From the NCBI RefSeq assembly GCF_050586345.1, contig NZ_JBOCEF010000009.1, forward strand, positions 49,922 to 113,921: 64,000 bases of DNA, given 5' to 3'. The stretch's first letter is position 1. Each line of letters begins with the position of its first letter. Both the position numbers and the translations under genes were made by a program. The stretch is from JBOCEF01 sp050586345. GTDB lineage: Bacteria; Pseudomonadota; Alphaproteobacteria; Rhodobacterales; Rhodobacteraceae. This document shows positions 43,001 through 52,400 of the stretch, piece after piece. The notes under the pieces were generated by a model that was given only the letters and a program-made list of their open reading frames with translations, made no database searches and was not told the origin of the DNA.

Positions 43001-43216
43001 GACCCCGAGAAGGGCGGCGCCGCGGTCCGCGCGGCCTCGGACCCCGAACAGCTCGAGAGCGAATGGGACCGGCTGAAGACCCTGGTCGCCCATTACGACT
43101 CGGGCGCCGCCCCCTACCCCGCCCGGCTGCGGCCCAAGCGGCTGGGCTATGCGTCCGATTACGACCACCTCTCCCGCCTCGGGGAATGGTCCGACGGGCA
43201 GGAGGGCGAGGAATGA
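40052..43216 (+). CDS. addB: double-strand break repair protein AddB
   Basis: Subunit of the AddAB helicase-nuclease that resects double-strand breaks for RecA, 1054 residues as usual for alphaproteobacteria. The N-terminus is an inactivated helicase-like fold; 'DLAILGGLNEGVWPAPPEADPWLTR' is a hallmark segment. The C-terminal RecB-type nuclease domain has 'YDYKSGKPPSPSEQ' with the catalytic Asp and Lys. It starts within the murU stop (ATGA) and ends within the addA start, so the pair is stoichiometrically coupled. Confidence 0.95.
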   Translation: MSDPLDDPFGAGPSVFYLPPGADFPAAFAEGLAARAEALGPLALPRATVVANARRTARAIEAAFEARASATWLPRFELIANIGETACPPDLPPGADPLRRRLALLRLVEALLEAAPDFGPLSAAPALATSLARLLDDLQGSARSAEDLAALEMGDHAAHWAQTRRFLEVLTAHWPAWLEDEGAMDPQARRLAGAEALHAALQAMPPAGLLVGAGSTGSTPATAAALSAIAHAPMGAVVLPGFDPDCPADVAAALADPATRPPEHPQAALHALLARIGVAPGAVRPWVEGAAAPCAARLRLVSEAMRPAPVTDRWREAAPVLRPEAIPATEDLALVEAANEREEAATVALLLAEAARGDKTAALITPDRNLARRVTAELRRWGVLPDDSAGMPLTLTPPGLLLGLIADGMGRPMTAPRLFAILRHPLVGGDGDRRPGHLRALRLLERAALRGGGAEVDWDRLAPAMEAEAERKAEKLAARRGWTEEAKADRIAAIRAQHVAACTWLDAVRGALAPLSAPPPGLGAAAALHMGAAETLSGALPGTAADGPLGDGPALLEKGDAPEDRPAEEDADLLPIWRKAAGADARAFMEALAAAAPAHDETAGAPSRPMAAYAALWSGLAAERNARAEAQRAHDRIMILGTLEARAVRPDLAILGGLNEGVWPAPPEADPWLTRDARDALGLPKRETRIGLAAHDFLLAVNAPRAVMTRARKTEGSPAVASRWLIRLENLLLGVDEDALKAMRARGDAALARARALDWAAPVPAEPRPAPAPAAEARPRELPVTAIETLIRDPYAVYARYVLNLRALEPIGRAPDARDMGDALHKVMERFAALAAGIGDDAPALRAALLSAADDILPETAPNAALARIWSMRLARTADWFAAEEAGRRRDGVPRIIAETRGARRLHAPHGPFTLTARADRIDLRADGRLGLYDYKSGKPPSPSEQTAFAKQLTLSASIARAGGFKAAGPGEVAEAVYLGLTGDPEKGGAAVRAASDPEQLESEWDRLKTLVAHYDSGAAPYPARLRPKRLGYASDYDHLSRLGEWSDGQEGEE

Positions 43217-46200
43217 CCGACACGACTCCCGAAGGGGCCGCCGCCATGCCGCAGATGTCCGACGCCAGCCGCGCGCAGGCGCAGGCCGCCGACCCTGTCG
43301 GTTCGGCCTGGGTCTCGGCCAACGCGGGCTCGGGCAAGACCCGGGTGCTGACCGACCGGGTGGCGCGGCTGCTGCTCGCGGGCGCCCGCCCCGAGAAGAT
43401 CCTGTGCCTGACCTATACCCGCGCCGCCGCCGCCGAGATGCAGGAGCGGCTGTTCGCCCTGCTCGGCCAGTGGGCGATGATGGATGACGCGAAGCTGGCG
43501 AAGGAATTGCAGTCGCGCTCGGAGACCGCGCTCGACCTCTCGGCCCCGGTGCTGGACGCGGCGCGGCGCCTGTTCGCCTCGGCGCTGGAGACGCCGGGGG
43601 GGCTGAAGATCCAGACCATCCACGCCTTCTGCGAAAAGCTGCTGCGGCGCTTCCCGCTCGAGGCCGGGATCAGCCCGCGCTTCGAGGTGCTGGACGACCG
43701 CGCCGCCGCCCAGGTGCGCGCCACGATCCGCGAGCGGATGGCCGCGGCGGCCGAGGCGGGCGAGGACGGCGCCTTCGACGCGGCGGCGCGGCGGACGGGG
43801 GAATACACGCTCGACAAGCTCGACGGCGCGATCCTGTCGGACCGGGCGCTGTTCGAGGGGGCGGGCGATGCGGCGGCGCTGTTCGATCTGCCCGACGCGC
43901 CCGAGGACCAGCTCTGGGACGAGGCCGCCGCGGCGCTGGACCCGGACGGGATGGCGAACCTGGCCGAACGCTTCGCCGCCCTGGGCAAGCGCGCGCGCGA
44001 CAAGATCCCCCTGCTGCACGAGGCGGTGACGGCGTTCAACGAGATGCGCCCCCGCGACGCGGTGGCGGCGGCGGCGAAGGCGCTGCTGAAGGCCGACGGG
44101 GCGGAGCCCTACGGCCCCGCCTGGCTGCTGGGCAAGAAGCAGGCCGAGGAGGATGCGGTCCTCGTCGACATGTATCTCGACGCCGCCGAAAGCGCCGCGG
44201 CGGCGAATGAACGGGTGCGGGCCATCGAAACCCTGGCCAAGGCGCGCGACCTCTCGGCCTATGCCTCGGCCTTCCTTGCGGCCTACGAGACCGAGAAGGA
44301 GGCCCGCGCCGCGCTCGATTTCGCCGACCTGGTGGGCCGGGCGCGGGCGCTGCTCTCGACCTCCGAGGCCGCCGCCTGGGCGCTGTTCAAGCTCGACGGC
44401 GGGGTGGATCACATCCTGATCGACGAGGCGCAGGACACGGCGCCCGAGCAATGGGACGTCATCACCGCCATCGCCGATGAGCTGACGGCGGGCGAGGGCG
44501 CGCGGGACGGCGCCCAGCCGCGCACCCTCTTCGTGGTGGGGGATGAGAAGCAGTCGATCTATTCCTTCCAGGGCGCCGCGCCCGAGGAATTCGGCGCCCG
44601 CCGCGCCCGCTTCGCCGCGCGGCTCGAAAGCGCCCCGCGCCCGCTGCACAAGGGCGAGCTGGCGCATTCCTTCCGCTCCGCCCCCGCGATCCTGACCCTG
44701 ACCGACGAGGTGTTCCGCGGCCGCGCCGACGGGCTGTCCGCCGAGGGGCGGGACCCAAACCACATCGCCTTCCACCACGCAGCCCCGGGGCTGGTGGAGC
44801 TCTGGCCGTTCCTCGAGAAGGAGCCCGAGGCCGAGGAGCCGCCCTGGGACGACCCCGTGGACGCCCCCGCCCCGCGCGCCCCGAAGGCGCGGCTGGCCGA
44901 GGCGGTGTCCGAGCATGTCGCGGCCCTTCTCCAGGAAGGCGCGCCGATCCCCGACCGCAAGAACGGCGGCTGGCGGGCGATGCGGCCGCGCGACGTGATG
45001 ATCCTCGTGCGCTCGCGCGCCGGGCTGGCGCCGGGGCTGATCCGCGGGCTGAAGGGCCGCGGCGTGGACGTGGCCGGCGCCGACCGCATGGTCCTCGCCA
45101 ACGAGCTGGCGACCAAGGACCTGCTGGCGCTGCTGAAGGTGGCGCAGGACCCGGGCGACGACCTGTCGCTCGCCGCCCTGCTGCGCTCGCCCCTCGGCGG
45201 GCTGACCGAGGACGGCCTGTTCGCGCTGGCCCATGCCCGCCCCGCCCGCCTGTTCGACGCCCTGCGCGGGACGCCCGAAGCGGCGCCGGACGCGCTGGCG
45301 ATGATCGAGGAGGCCATCGCCTCGGCCGATTACCAGCGCCCGCACGAGATCCTGTCCCGCGCGCTGGTGGACCATGGCGGCCGGGCGGCGCTGCTCGCCC
45401 GCCTCGGGGTCGAGAGCGAGGAGGCCATCGACGAGCTGCTGACCCAGGCGCTGGCCTATGAGCGGGCCGAGACGCCGACCCTCGCGGGGTTCCTCGCCTG
45501 GCTGACCGCCTCGGACGATCTGGAGGTCAAGCGCGAGCAGGGCGGCGGCGCCGACGAGGTGCGGGTGATGACGGTGCACGGGGCCAAGGGCCTCGAGGCG
45601 CCCTTCGTGATCCTGCCCGACACCGGCCCGCGCAAGGCCCGCGCCGCCCCGGACGTGATCGGCCTCGAGGCCCCCGGCGGCGGGCGCGTCGCGGCCTGGA
45701 GCGTGAAGAAGGACCGCCGCCCCTCGGCGATGCAGGCGGCGCTGGAGGCGCTGGAGGACCGCGACCGGCAGGAGCGGGACCGGCTCCTCTATGTCGCGCT
45801 GACCCGGGCCGAGAACCGGCTGCTGATCGCCGGCGGCGGCGATCCCGGGAAGGACGGCAAGGCGCTGGACGACAGCTGGTGGGGCATGGCCCGCGCGGCG
45901 ATGGAGCGGCTCGGGGCCGAGCAGGAGGCCCCTCCGCAGGCCCTGTCGCAGGAGGCCGCGCCGGGCGCGGTGCTGCGCTACGCCCCCGGCTGGGCGCCGG
46001 TCTCGGTGGCCGATGCGGCGCCCGCGCCGCGCCCCGATGCGCTCGCCCCGCCCCTGCCCGCGGCGCAGATCGCCGCCGACCGGGCGCGCCCCGAGCAGCC
46101 GCCCGAGCCGGCCCCGCGCCTCGCCGCCTCGGCGCTCGGCGGGGACGACGCGCATGGCCCGGGCGGGCATGAGCGGCAAGTGGCCCTGGCCCGCGGCCTG

Positions 46201-46698
46201 CTGGTGCACACGCTGGTCGAGCGGCTGGCCGAGACCCCGCCCGAGGACCGCCCGGCCCGCGCCGCGGCGATCCTACGCAGCGACGGGCAGGGCGTGCCCG
46301 AGGACCTGCGGAGCGGCTGCGCCGGGGAAGCCCTGCGCGCCCTCGCCCTGCCCGAACTGGCGCCTTTCCTCGGGCCGGACTCGCTGGCCGAGGCGGGGCT
46401 GTCGGCGCAGCTTCCGGGGCTGGGGCGGCTGGTCGGGCGGATCGACCGGCTGGCGGTGACGGCGGACCGGATCCTGCTGCTCGACTGGAAGACCGGGCGG
46501 CCGCCCGCGGAAGATGCGCCGATGCCCGAGCCCTACCTGCGCCAGCTCGCCGCCTATGGGCTGGCGCTGGAGGAACTGCTGCCGGGCCGGGCGCTCGAGG
46601 CGCACGTGCTGTGGACCGAAGCCCCGCGGCTCGACCGCGCCGATTCCGCCGCGCTGGCGGCGGCGCTGGACCGGCTCAGGGCGGAAAGGGGCGCCTGA
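43213..46698 (+). CDS. addA: double-strand break repair helicase AddA
   Basis: UvrD-like ATP-dependent helicase and nuclease, 1161 residues. Walker A 'NAGSGKT' lies at residues 37-43, the Walker B/DEAD-like 'LIDEAQDTAPEQWD' is intact, and 'LFVVGDEKQSIYSFQGAAPEEF' and 'VMTVHGAKGLEAPFVIL' are helicase motifs III and V. The C-terminal nuclease has 'LLLDWKTGRPP'. The start ATG overlaps the addB TGA. Last gene of the tsaE-amgK-murU-addB-addA run. Confidence 0.96.
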   Translation: MTDTTPEGAAAMPQMSDASRAQAQAADPVGSAWVSANAGSGKTRVLTDRVARLLLAGARPEKILCLTYTRAAAAEMQERLFALLGQWAMMDDAKLAKELQSRSETALDLSAPVLDAARRLFASALETPGGLKIQTIHAFCEKLLRRFPLEAGISPRFEVLDDRAAAQVRATIRERMAAAAEAGEDGAFDAAARRTGEYTLDKLDGAILSDRALFEGAGDAAALFDLPDAPEDQLWDEAAAALDPDGMANLAERFAALGKRARDKIPLLHEAVTAFNEMRPRDAVAAAAKALLKADGAEPYGPAWLLGKKQAEEDAVLVDMYLDAAESAAAANERVRAIETLAKARDLSAYASAFLAAYETEKEARAALDFADLVGRARALLSTSEAAAWALFKLDGGVDHILIDEAQDTAPEQWDVITAIADELTAGEGARDGAQPRTLFVVGDEKQSIYSFQGAAPEEFGARRARFAARLESAPRPLHKGELAHSFRSAPAILTLTDEVFRGRADGLSAEGRDPNHIAFHHAAPGLVELWPFLEKEPEAEEPPWDDPVDAPAPRAPKARLAEAVSEHVAALLQEGAPIPDRKNGGWRAMRPRDVMILVRSRAGLAPGLIRGLKGRGVDVAGADRMVLANELATKDLLALLKVAQDPGDDLSLAALLRSPLGGLTEDGLFALAHARPARLFDALRGTPEAAPDALAMIEEAIASADYQRPHEILSRALVDHGGRAALLARLGVESEEAIDELLTQALAYERAETPTLAGFLAWLTASDDLEVKREQGGGADEVRVMTVHGAKGLEAPFVILPDTGPRKARAAPDVIGLEAPGGGRVAAWSVKKDRRPSAMQAALEALEDRDRQERDRLLYVALTRAENRLLIAGGGDPGKDGKALDDSWWGMARAAMERLGAEQEAPPQALSQEAAPGAVLRYAPGWAPVSVADAAPAPRPDALAPPLPAAQIAADRARPEQPPEPAPRLAASALGGDDAHGPGGHERQVALARGLLVHTLVERLAETPPEDRPARAAAILRSDGQGVPEDLRSGCAGEALRALALPELAPFLGPDSLAEAGLSAQLPGLGRLVGRIDRLAVTADRILLLDWKTGRPPAEDAPMPEPYLRQLAAYGLALEELLPGRALEAHVLWTEAPRLDRADSAALAAALDRLRAERGA

Positions 46699-46805
46699 AG
46701 GCCCGTGCAGGGGCGGCGGCGGCGGCCATGCGTTCGCCGCCGCCGCGGCTTCGCGAAACCCTGTCCGTCGCGGCCTGCAACAATGGGCGCCGCTTTCCGG
46801 CGACC

Positions 46806-46834
46806 TTGACCCCAATACCTGCCGTCCATACTTT
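46806..46834 (+). promoter_or_regulatory. promoter of trxA
   Basis: TTGACC (46806-46811), 17 bases, TACTTT (46829-46834), about 118 bases before the trxA ATG. It separates trxA expression from the long operon upstream. Confidence 0.65.
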
Positions 46835-46952
46835 TGCCCCGAACGGGCTGCACCGGCCCGGCCGCTGCAAGGCGGCGCCCATGGAACAAGCCGCCGCGCC
46901 CGCCCCCAGGGGCCCGCGCGGCGGCCCCGACACCCTGAACAGGAGAGCCGAG

Positions 46953-47273
46953 ATGGCCACGTCCCCCGTCACCGATTCCAGCTTCGAAGAAAACGTGATC
47001 TCCGCCGACGCCCCCGTCGTCGTGGATTTCTGGGCCGAGTGGTGCGGCCCCTGCAAACAGATCGGCCCGTCGCTCGAGGAAATCTCGGAAGAGCTCTCGG
47101 GCAAGGTGAAGATCGTCAAGCTCAACGTCGACGACAACCCCAACGCCGCCGCCCGCTACGGCATCCGCGGCATCCCCACGCTGCTGCTGTTCAAGGACGG
47201 CCAGGTCAGCGCCAACCTGTCGGGCGCCCGTCCGAAGTCGGCGCTGAAATCGTGGATCGAAGACAACATCTGA
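46953..47273 (+). CDS. trxA: thioredoxin
   Basis: A 106-residue thioredoxin with the active site WCGPC at about residues 30-34, the cis-Pro loop 'GIRGIPTLLLFKDGQ' and 'VVVDFWAEWCGPCKQ' around the first strand. It donates electrons to ribonucleotide reductase, Msr and others. AGGAGAG is seven bases before the ATG. The neighbourhood addA-trxA is common in alphaproteobacteria. Confidence 0.97.
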   Translation: MATSPVTDSSFEENVISADAPVVVDFWAEWCGPCKQIGPSLEEISEELSGKVKIVKLNVDDNPNAAARYGIRGIPTLLLFKDGQVSANLSGARPKSALKSWIEDNI

Positions 47274-47415
47274 TCTGGCGCAAGGTTCCGGGTTTCGACC
47301 CGGGATACAGTCGGAGGACCGGGCGCGCCGGACGCGCCCGGTTCCGACAGCCGGATCCTGCACGCCGCCCCCGGTCCGCAGGACCCGGCGCAGCCACGCG
47401 GGAGACCGGCGAGAG

Positions 47416-48339
47416 ATGACCAACGTAACGCATATCCACGCCGCCGCCGCGCCCCGAACCGGGTCGGCGGCGGCCTGCGTTCCGGGGGCCGGGTCCTTCG
47501 ACGGGCGCCTTCTGGGCGTCGGCGACTGGGACGCGGCCTATGACAACCGCGGCGCGGTGCCCGAATTCGACGGCATCCTGGCGGAGTGGGAGCGCGACGC
47601 CCCCGCCTTCCGCGCCGAGATGGCCGCCGCCGGGCGCGCGCGGCTCGACCGCCCCTACGGCGACGGCGCGCGCGAGAAGTTCGATTTGTTCCTGCCCGAG
47701 GGCGCGCCGCGGGGGCTGGCGCTGTTCATCCATGGCGGCTGGTGGATGCGGTTCGACCGCACGCTGTTCTCGCATCTCGCCGCCGGGGCCGTGGCGCGCG
47801 GCTGGGCCGCCGCCCTGCCCTCCTATCCCCTCGCGCCCGGAACGCCGGTCAGCGCCATCACCCGCGCCGCCGCCCGCTTCGTCGCCGCCGCCGCGGTCAC
47901 GGTCCCCGAGGGCTGCATCGCGCTGGCGGGCCATTCCGCGGGCGGGCACCTCGCCGCCCGCATGGTCTGCGCCGACCAGCGCCACCCGCCGGGGGTGGCC
48001 GAGCGGATCGCGCGCTGCGTGACCGTCTCGGGGGTGCATGACCTGCGCCCGCTGCTGGCCGCGGGGGTGGGCCCCGAGCTGCGCCTGTCCGAGGCAGAGG
48101 CCGCCGCGGAATCGCCCGCGCTGCTGCGCCCCGCCCCGAACACCCGCCTGCTGGCCTGGGTCGGCGGCGACGAGCTGCCGGAGTTCCGCCGCCAGTCGGC
48201 GCTGCTGGCCAATGCGTGGCGCGGGCTCGGCGCCCTCACCGCCTTCGCCGAGGCGCCGGGGCGCAACCATTTCGACGTGATCGAGGGGTTTTCGCGCCCC
48301 AACACGGCGCTGACCGAGGCGTTCCTGGGCGGTCTCTGA
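47416..48339 (+). CDS. alpha/beta hydrolase, arylformamidase (KynB-B)-like
   Basis: A 307-residue hydrolase with the oxyanion motif 'LFIHGGWWMRFDRTLFSHLA', the nucleophile elbow 'ALAGHSAGGHLAAR' (Ser), an acidic residue in 'WVGGDELPEFRRQSALLA' and the late His in 'PGRNHFDVIEGF'. The HGGWW motif and layout resemble bacterial and eukaryotic kynurenine formamidases and related carboxylesterases. No tryptophan-catabolism gene is near, so the substrate is open. AACGCGGGAGACCGGCGAGAG precedes the ATG. Confidence 0.82.
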   Translation: MTNVTHIHAAAAPRTGSAAACVPGAGSFDGRLLGVGDWDAAYDNRGAVPEFDGILAEWERDAPAFRAEMAAAGRARLDRPYGDGAREKFDLFLPEGAPRGLALFIHGGWWMRFDRTLFSHLAAGAVARGWAAALPSYPLAPGTPVSAITRAAARFVAAAAVTVPEGCIALAGHSAGGHLAARMVCADQRHPPGVAERIARCVTVSGVHDLRPLLAAGVGPELRLSEAEAAAESPALLRPAPNTRLLAWVGGDELPEFRRQSALLANAWRGLGALTAFAEAPGRNHFDVIEGFSRPNTALTEAFLGGL

Positions 48340-48435
48340 CGCCGTTCGGACGCCCCTGGAAACCCGTGCCGGAAGCGGGTTCGCGGGCGGCGGAAAAAAC
48401 TTCGGGGCGGCGCGAAAAAACCTGCGCAAGGGCGC

Positions 48436-48462
48436 TTGACGCCGGTCGCCGCCCCCTATATC
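48436..48462 (+). promoter_or_regulatory. promoter of the tRNA-Val gene
   Basis: TTGACG (48436-48441) and TATATC (48457-48462) with 15 bases between (16 if the -35 is read as CTTGAC). The mature tRNA starts 16 bases after the -10, a usual distance for a tRNA promoter in alphaproteobacteria. Confidence 0.6.
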
Positions 48463-48477
48463 CACCGCTGCACCGGC

Positions 48478-48552
48478 GGGCGCGTAGCTCAGTGGGAGAG
48501 CACTTCGTTGACATCGAAGGGGTCGCTGGTTCAATCCCAGCCGCGCCCACCA
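48478..48552 (+). tRNA. tRNA-Val(GAC)
   Basis: 75 bases including the encoded CCA. The acceptor stem GGGCGCG pairs with CGCGCCC. The D-arm GCTC...GAGC, the anticodon stem CTTCG/CGAAG with loop TTGACAT (anticodon GAC), a short variable loop, and the T-arm CTGG-TTCAATC-CCAG all fold. It reads the Val codons GUC and GUU. It sits between two protein genes with its own promoter and terminator. Confidence 0.95.
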
Positions 48553-48607
48553 TTCCCCTCCCAGGAATGGATCCGCCGCCCCCGGAGGGGGAGACGAGAG
48601 CCGCAGA

Positions 48608-48642
48608 AGAAAAGGCCGACCCCGCGGGGTCGGCCTTTTTCG
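48608..48642. terminator. bidirectional terminator after tRNA-Val
   Basis: A perfect 14-base palindrome arm (48610-48623 with its complement up to 48639) flanked by AAAA and TTTTT. It ends the tRNA transcript on plus and the alaX transcript on minus. Confidence 0.92.
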
Positions 48643-48737
48643 TTTCCCCGTCACGGACCACCTCGCGCCACGCCCGGAGCGGCGCGCGAAGGCGCAGGGC
48701 GCGGGGCCCCCGAAGGGGCCCCGGGCGGGCGCCGACC

Positions 48738-49478
48738 TCAGCCGAGGTGAATCGCCACCCGCCGGTTCTGCTTGCCCTTCTTCTCGACCTTGCCGACCCG
48801 CAGCGCGCCGATCTCCCCGGTCCGGCGCACATGGGTGCCGCCGCAGGGCTGGAGGTCCACCGTCGCGTCCCCCGACCCGATCCGCACCAGCCGGATCCGC
48901 CCCGAGCCGCGCGGCGGCTGCACCGACATGGTCTTCACCAGCCCCGGATTGGCGTCGAGCTCCTCGTCCGTGATCCACTCCTCGCTCACCACGTGGTCCC
49001 CGGCGACCAGCGCATCGAGCGCCGCCTGCACCGCCTCCTTGTCCGGGGCGTCCGGCATGTCGAAGTCGAGCCGCCCCTTCTCCGGGCCGATCTGGCCGCC
49101 CGTCACGGGCAGCGGGATCGCCACCGACAGAAGGTGCAGGCCGGTGTGGATCCTCATGCAGCCCCAGCGGAACGCCCAGTCCAGCGACTGGCGCACCGCC
49201 GTCCCCACCTCGGGCAGGGCCGAGCCCTCGGCCGGGACCAGCACGTTGCCGTCCACCTCGCCGCCCTTCACGGTGGTGGCGACGTCGCAGCCGCCGCCCT
49301 CCCAGTCGAGCCGCCCGCGGTCGCCGGGCTGGCCGCCGCCCGCCGGGTAGAAGATCGAGCGGTCGAGCACGATCCCCCCCTCGGGCGTCAGCGCGGTCAC
49401 CACCGCCGCGGCCTCCTTCAGGTAGGCGTCCTCGCGGAACAGGGGCTGCGTCGCCATCGCGGTCGTCTCCCCGGTCAT
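48738..49478 (-). CDS. alaX: alanyl-tRNA editing protein AlaX
   Basis: Free-standing trans-editing deacylase, 246 residues, that removes Ser (or Gly) wrongly attached to tRNA-Ala; same fold as the editing domain of AlaRS. Zinc ligands are visible: 'RIHTGLHLL' (two His) and 'LQPCGGTHVR' (Cys and His). 'DRSIFYPAGGGQPGDRG' is the family N-terminal signature. Its ATG overlaps the stop of the mechanosensitive-channel gene (ATGA), a start supported by coupling; a Met at 49457 is the alternative. Confidence 0.93.
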   Translation of the reverse strand: MTGETTAMATQPLFREDAYLKEAAAVVTALTPEGGIVLDRSIFYPAGGGQPGDRGRLDWEGGGCDVATTVKGGEVDGNVLVPAEGSALPEVGTAVRQSLDWAFRWGCMRIHTGLHLLSVAIPLPVTGGQIGPEKGRLDFDMPDAPDKEAVQAALDALVAGDHVVSEEWITDEELDANPGLVKTMSVQPPRGSGRIRLVRIGSGDATVDLQPCGGTHVRRTGEIGALRVGKVEKKGKQNRRVAIHLG

Positions 49479-52400
49479 CGCGCCTCTCCCGCTTCGCCGT
49501 CGCCGTCGGCGTCGCCGTCCTGGTCCGGGCCGCGCTCCCCGACCGGGCGCGGATCGGTCTCGGGCGGCTTCGGGGCGGCGGGGCGGGCCGGGCTCAGCGG
49601 CGCGCCGCCGCCGCCCTGCGTCCCGCCGCCCGAGACCGGCGCGGCGCCGGCCGAGAACGCGGTCTCCATCGCGTCGACCACGCCCTTGCCGATGGCCGAG
49701 CCGAGCGCCTCGGGGTTGCGCACGTGCAGGTCGCGCTGCGCGAAGGGAATCTCGATCCCCGCCTCGCGGAAACGGCGCTCGATCTCGAAATGCATGTGCG
49801 ACTTCACCGCCAGGACCTGGCCGATGTCGCGCAGGATGCAGCGGATCTCGAAGTTCAGGCTGTCGGCGCCGAACTCCAGGAACAGGATCTGAGGGGCCGG
49901 GTAGCGCAGCACCGCCGAATGCGTGGTCGACACCTCCTCGAGGATGTCGCGCACCTTCTCCACGTCCGCGCCATAGGCGACGCCGACGGGCACCATCAGG
50001 CGGCCGACATTGTTGCCATGGGTCATGTTCATGACCGGAGAGGAGATCAGGTCGCCGTTCGGCACGATGTAGGCGGCGCGGTCGAAGGTCTCGATCTCGG
50101 TCGCGCGGACCGAGATCTTCTTCACCGTGCCGTGGGTGCCGTTCACCACGATCCAGTCGCCGACCTTGATGGGCCGTTCGACCAGCAGGATGATCCCCGA
50201 GACGAAGTTGTTGACCACGTTCTGCAGGCCGAAACCGATGCCGACCGACAGGGCGCCGGCGACGATGGCGAGCGAGCTGAGGTCAAGCCCCGCGGCCGAG
50301 ATCGCCGAGAGCGCGGCGATGGCGAAGCCGGCGTAGCCCGCGAAGCTGGCGATCGCGTTGCGCGCGCCGGAATCGAGCCGCGTGTTCGGCAGCACCGAGC
50401 GGCGCAGCACCGACTGCAGCAGCCGCATGATCGTGTAGACCGCCAGGAACACCAGCGCGAAGGTCAGGAAGTCCACCGGCGCGATCCGGGACTCGCCCAT
50501 CTGGATCCCGCCCGAGATCACCCCCCAGGCTTCCCCGAGATCCGCGGGCCGCGCGCCCCAGATCAGCGCCAGCTCCGGCAGCAGCGCGAGGATGATGACG
50601 AAGCCCGCGAAGATCGGGATCAGCCGCAGGCCGCCCGCCGCGGGGGCGCCCTCGGCCCCGCCCGCCTCGCCCTCGTCGCCGTCCGAGAGATAGCCCTCGA
50701 CGCCGTCGCGGATCATGGTGAACAGAAGCACGCCCGCCGCCAGCAGCCCCACGGTCATCACCGTCGGGAAGAAGGCGTAGCGCGAGGCGGCGAAGTACCC
50801 GGCCAGCGAGGCCGCGACCGACCCCAGCGCCACGGCGCGCATGAAGAAGGACCCGAGCTTCAGCAGGCGCCGGCCCAGCGCGGGGGCCTCGTCCTCGTCC
50901 GCCGGGCGCTGGTAGGCGGCGATGTCGTCCTCGCCGGGCTTGTCCGCCTCGGCCTTGGCCGCGTCGCCCTTGGGCGCCACGAGGCCCGCGAGGCCCCACA
51001 TGAACACCGCGCCGAACAGCAGCACGCACAGGTTCAGGACCGCGAGCACCTCCTGGCTGTAGCCGAAGGCCTCGCCCGCGCCGACCAGGATCTGGTCGGC
51101 GGCATAGGCGGTCCCGAGGCCCAGCGCGCAGATCGCGCCGCGGCTCGCCTCGGCGTCGCCGAGCACCGAGTGACGGAAGCGCGGGGCGGAGGGCGAGTAA
51201 TAGGCCCGCCCGATGGCGTGCCCGGCGATCAGCACGCCGAGGCCCATGGCGGTGTAGTTCAGAAGCTCGATCCCCCGGCGGCCGAGGAAATCGCCATAGA
51301 TCAGGCCGAAGTAGCACAGCGCCAGCGCCGCGGCGGGGGCGATCAGCCGGGTGACGGCGATCAGCGCGCCGACGGCCACGAGACGGCCGCGGCCCGCATC
51401 CTCGGGGGCCGCGCGCTCCAGCGCCGCGACCACGCGGCGGCGGGCGAAGACGCCGATGCCCAGCGCCAGCAGCACCGCGGCGATGAACAGCGGCACGCGC
51501 GCCTCGCGCTCCTTCTGCCGGACGGGATCGTTCAGCGCCTCGGTCAGCTCGCCCGCGACGTGGTGCGCGAAGTCGAGCGGCCCCTCGAGCGCGCCGGTCC
51601 AGGCGGCGGGGTTGAACGGGGTCGGCCCGCGGGTGGCGAGCTGTTCGGCGAAGCGGTCTCGGATCAGCCCGTCGATCTGGCTGATCAGGGCGTCGGCGCG
51701 GGCGGCGGCGAGGTCGCCCTGCCGCGCGCGCGAATCAAGCTGCGCGATCAGCGTCTCGAGCGTCTGGCGCTCGGCGGCGGTCTCCCGCGGCTCCTCGCCG
51801 TTTTCGGGCGCCGGGCCGAGGGCCTCGAGCTGGGCGCGCAGCGGGTCGCCCGCGACGCGGGCCTGGCGGGCGAGCTCGGTCGCGGCGGCGCGGTCCTCGG
51901 TCAGCCGCTCGCGCAGAAGCTCCATGGCGGGGGTCGAGGCGCGGCCCTCGTTCACCGCGTCGGCGGCGCGGGCGGCGCTCGCCTCCCACTCCTTGATCCG
52001 GGCGCGGACCTCGGCGGTGCGCTCCTCGGACAGGGCCGGGTTGGAGGCGGCGGCGATGCTGAGCACCTCGGCCAGCTCGGCCTCGGTTGGCGGACCGGTG
52101 GGGGCGGCGGCCTGCGCGGCGGCCTCAGCCTCGGCGGCGGCTTCCTCGGCGGCGGCGGCGCGGGCCTCCTGGGTGCCGGCCTGGCCGCCCGAGGGGGCCT
52201 CGGCGGTCGCCGCGTCGGCCGGGGCGGCGTCGGCGGGCGTGGCGGCGGCGTCGGACGCAGCGGCCCCGGCGTCGGTTTCCGCGGCGGCGTCGGCGTCGGG
52301 CGCGACGATCTCGGTCGGCGACGCGGCCTCGGCGGCGGCGGCCTGGGCGGCTTCCTCGACCGCGGCGCCGATGGCCTCCAGCGGCGCGGCGGCGGGCAGC

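Noticed and set aside
39857..43168. A 1103-codon minus-strand frame opposite addB
   Set aside because: Antisense shadow with Gly/Arg-rich composition; addB on the plus strand has recognisable domains and ATGA-coupled neighbours.
48360..48382. Terminator for the hydrolase gene just after 48339
   Set aside because: AACCCG/CGGGTT arms are present, but there is no T-run, and similar GGAAACCCG words occur elsewhere in the window.
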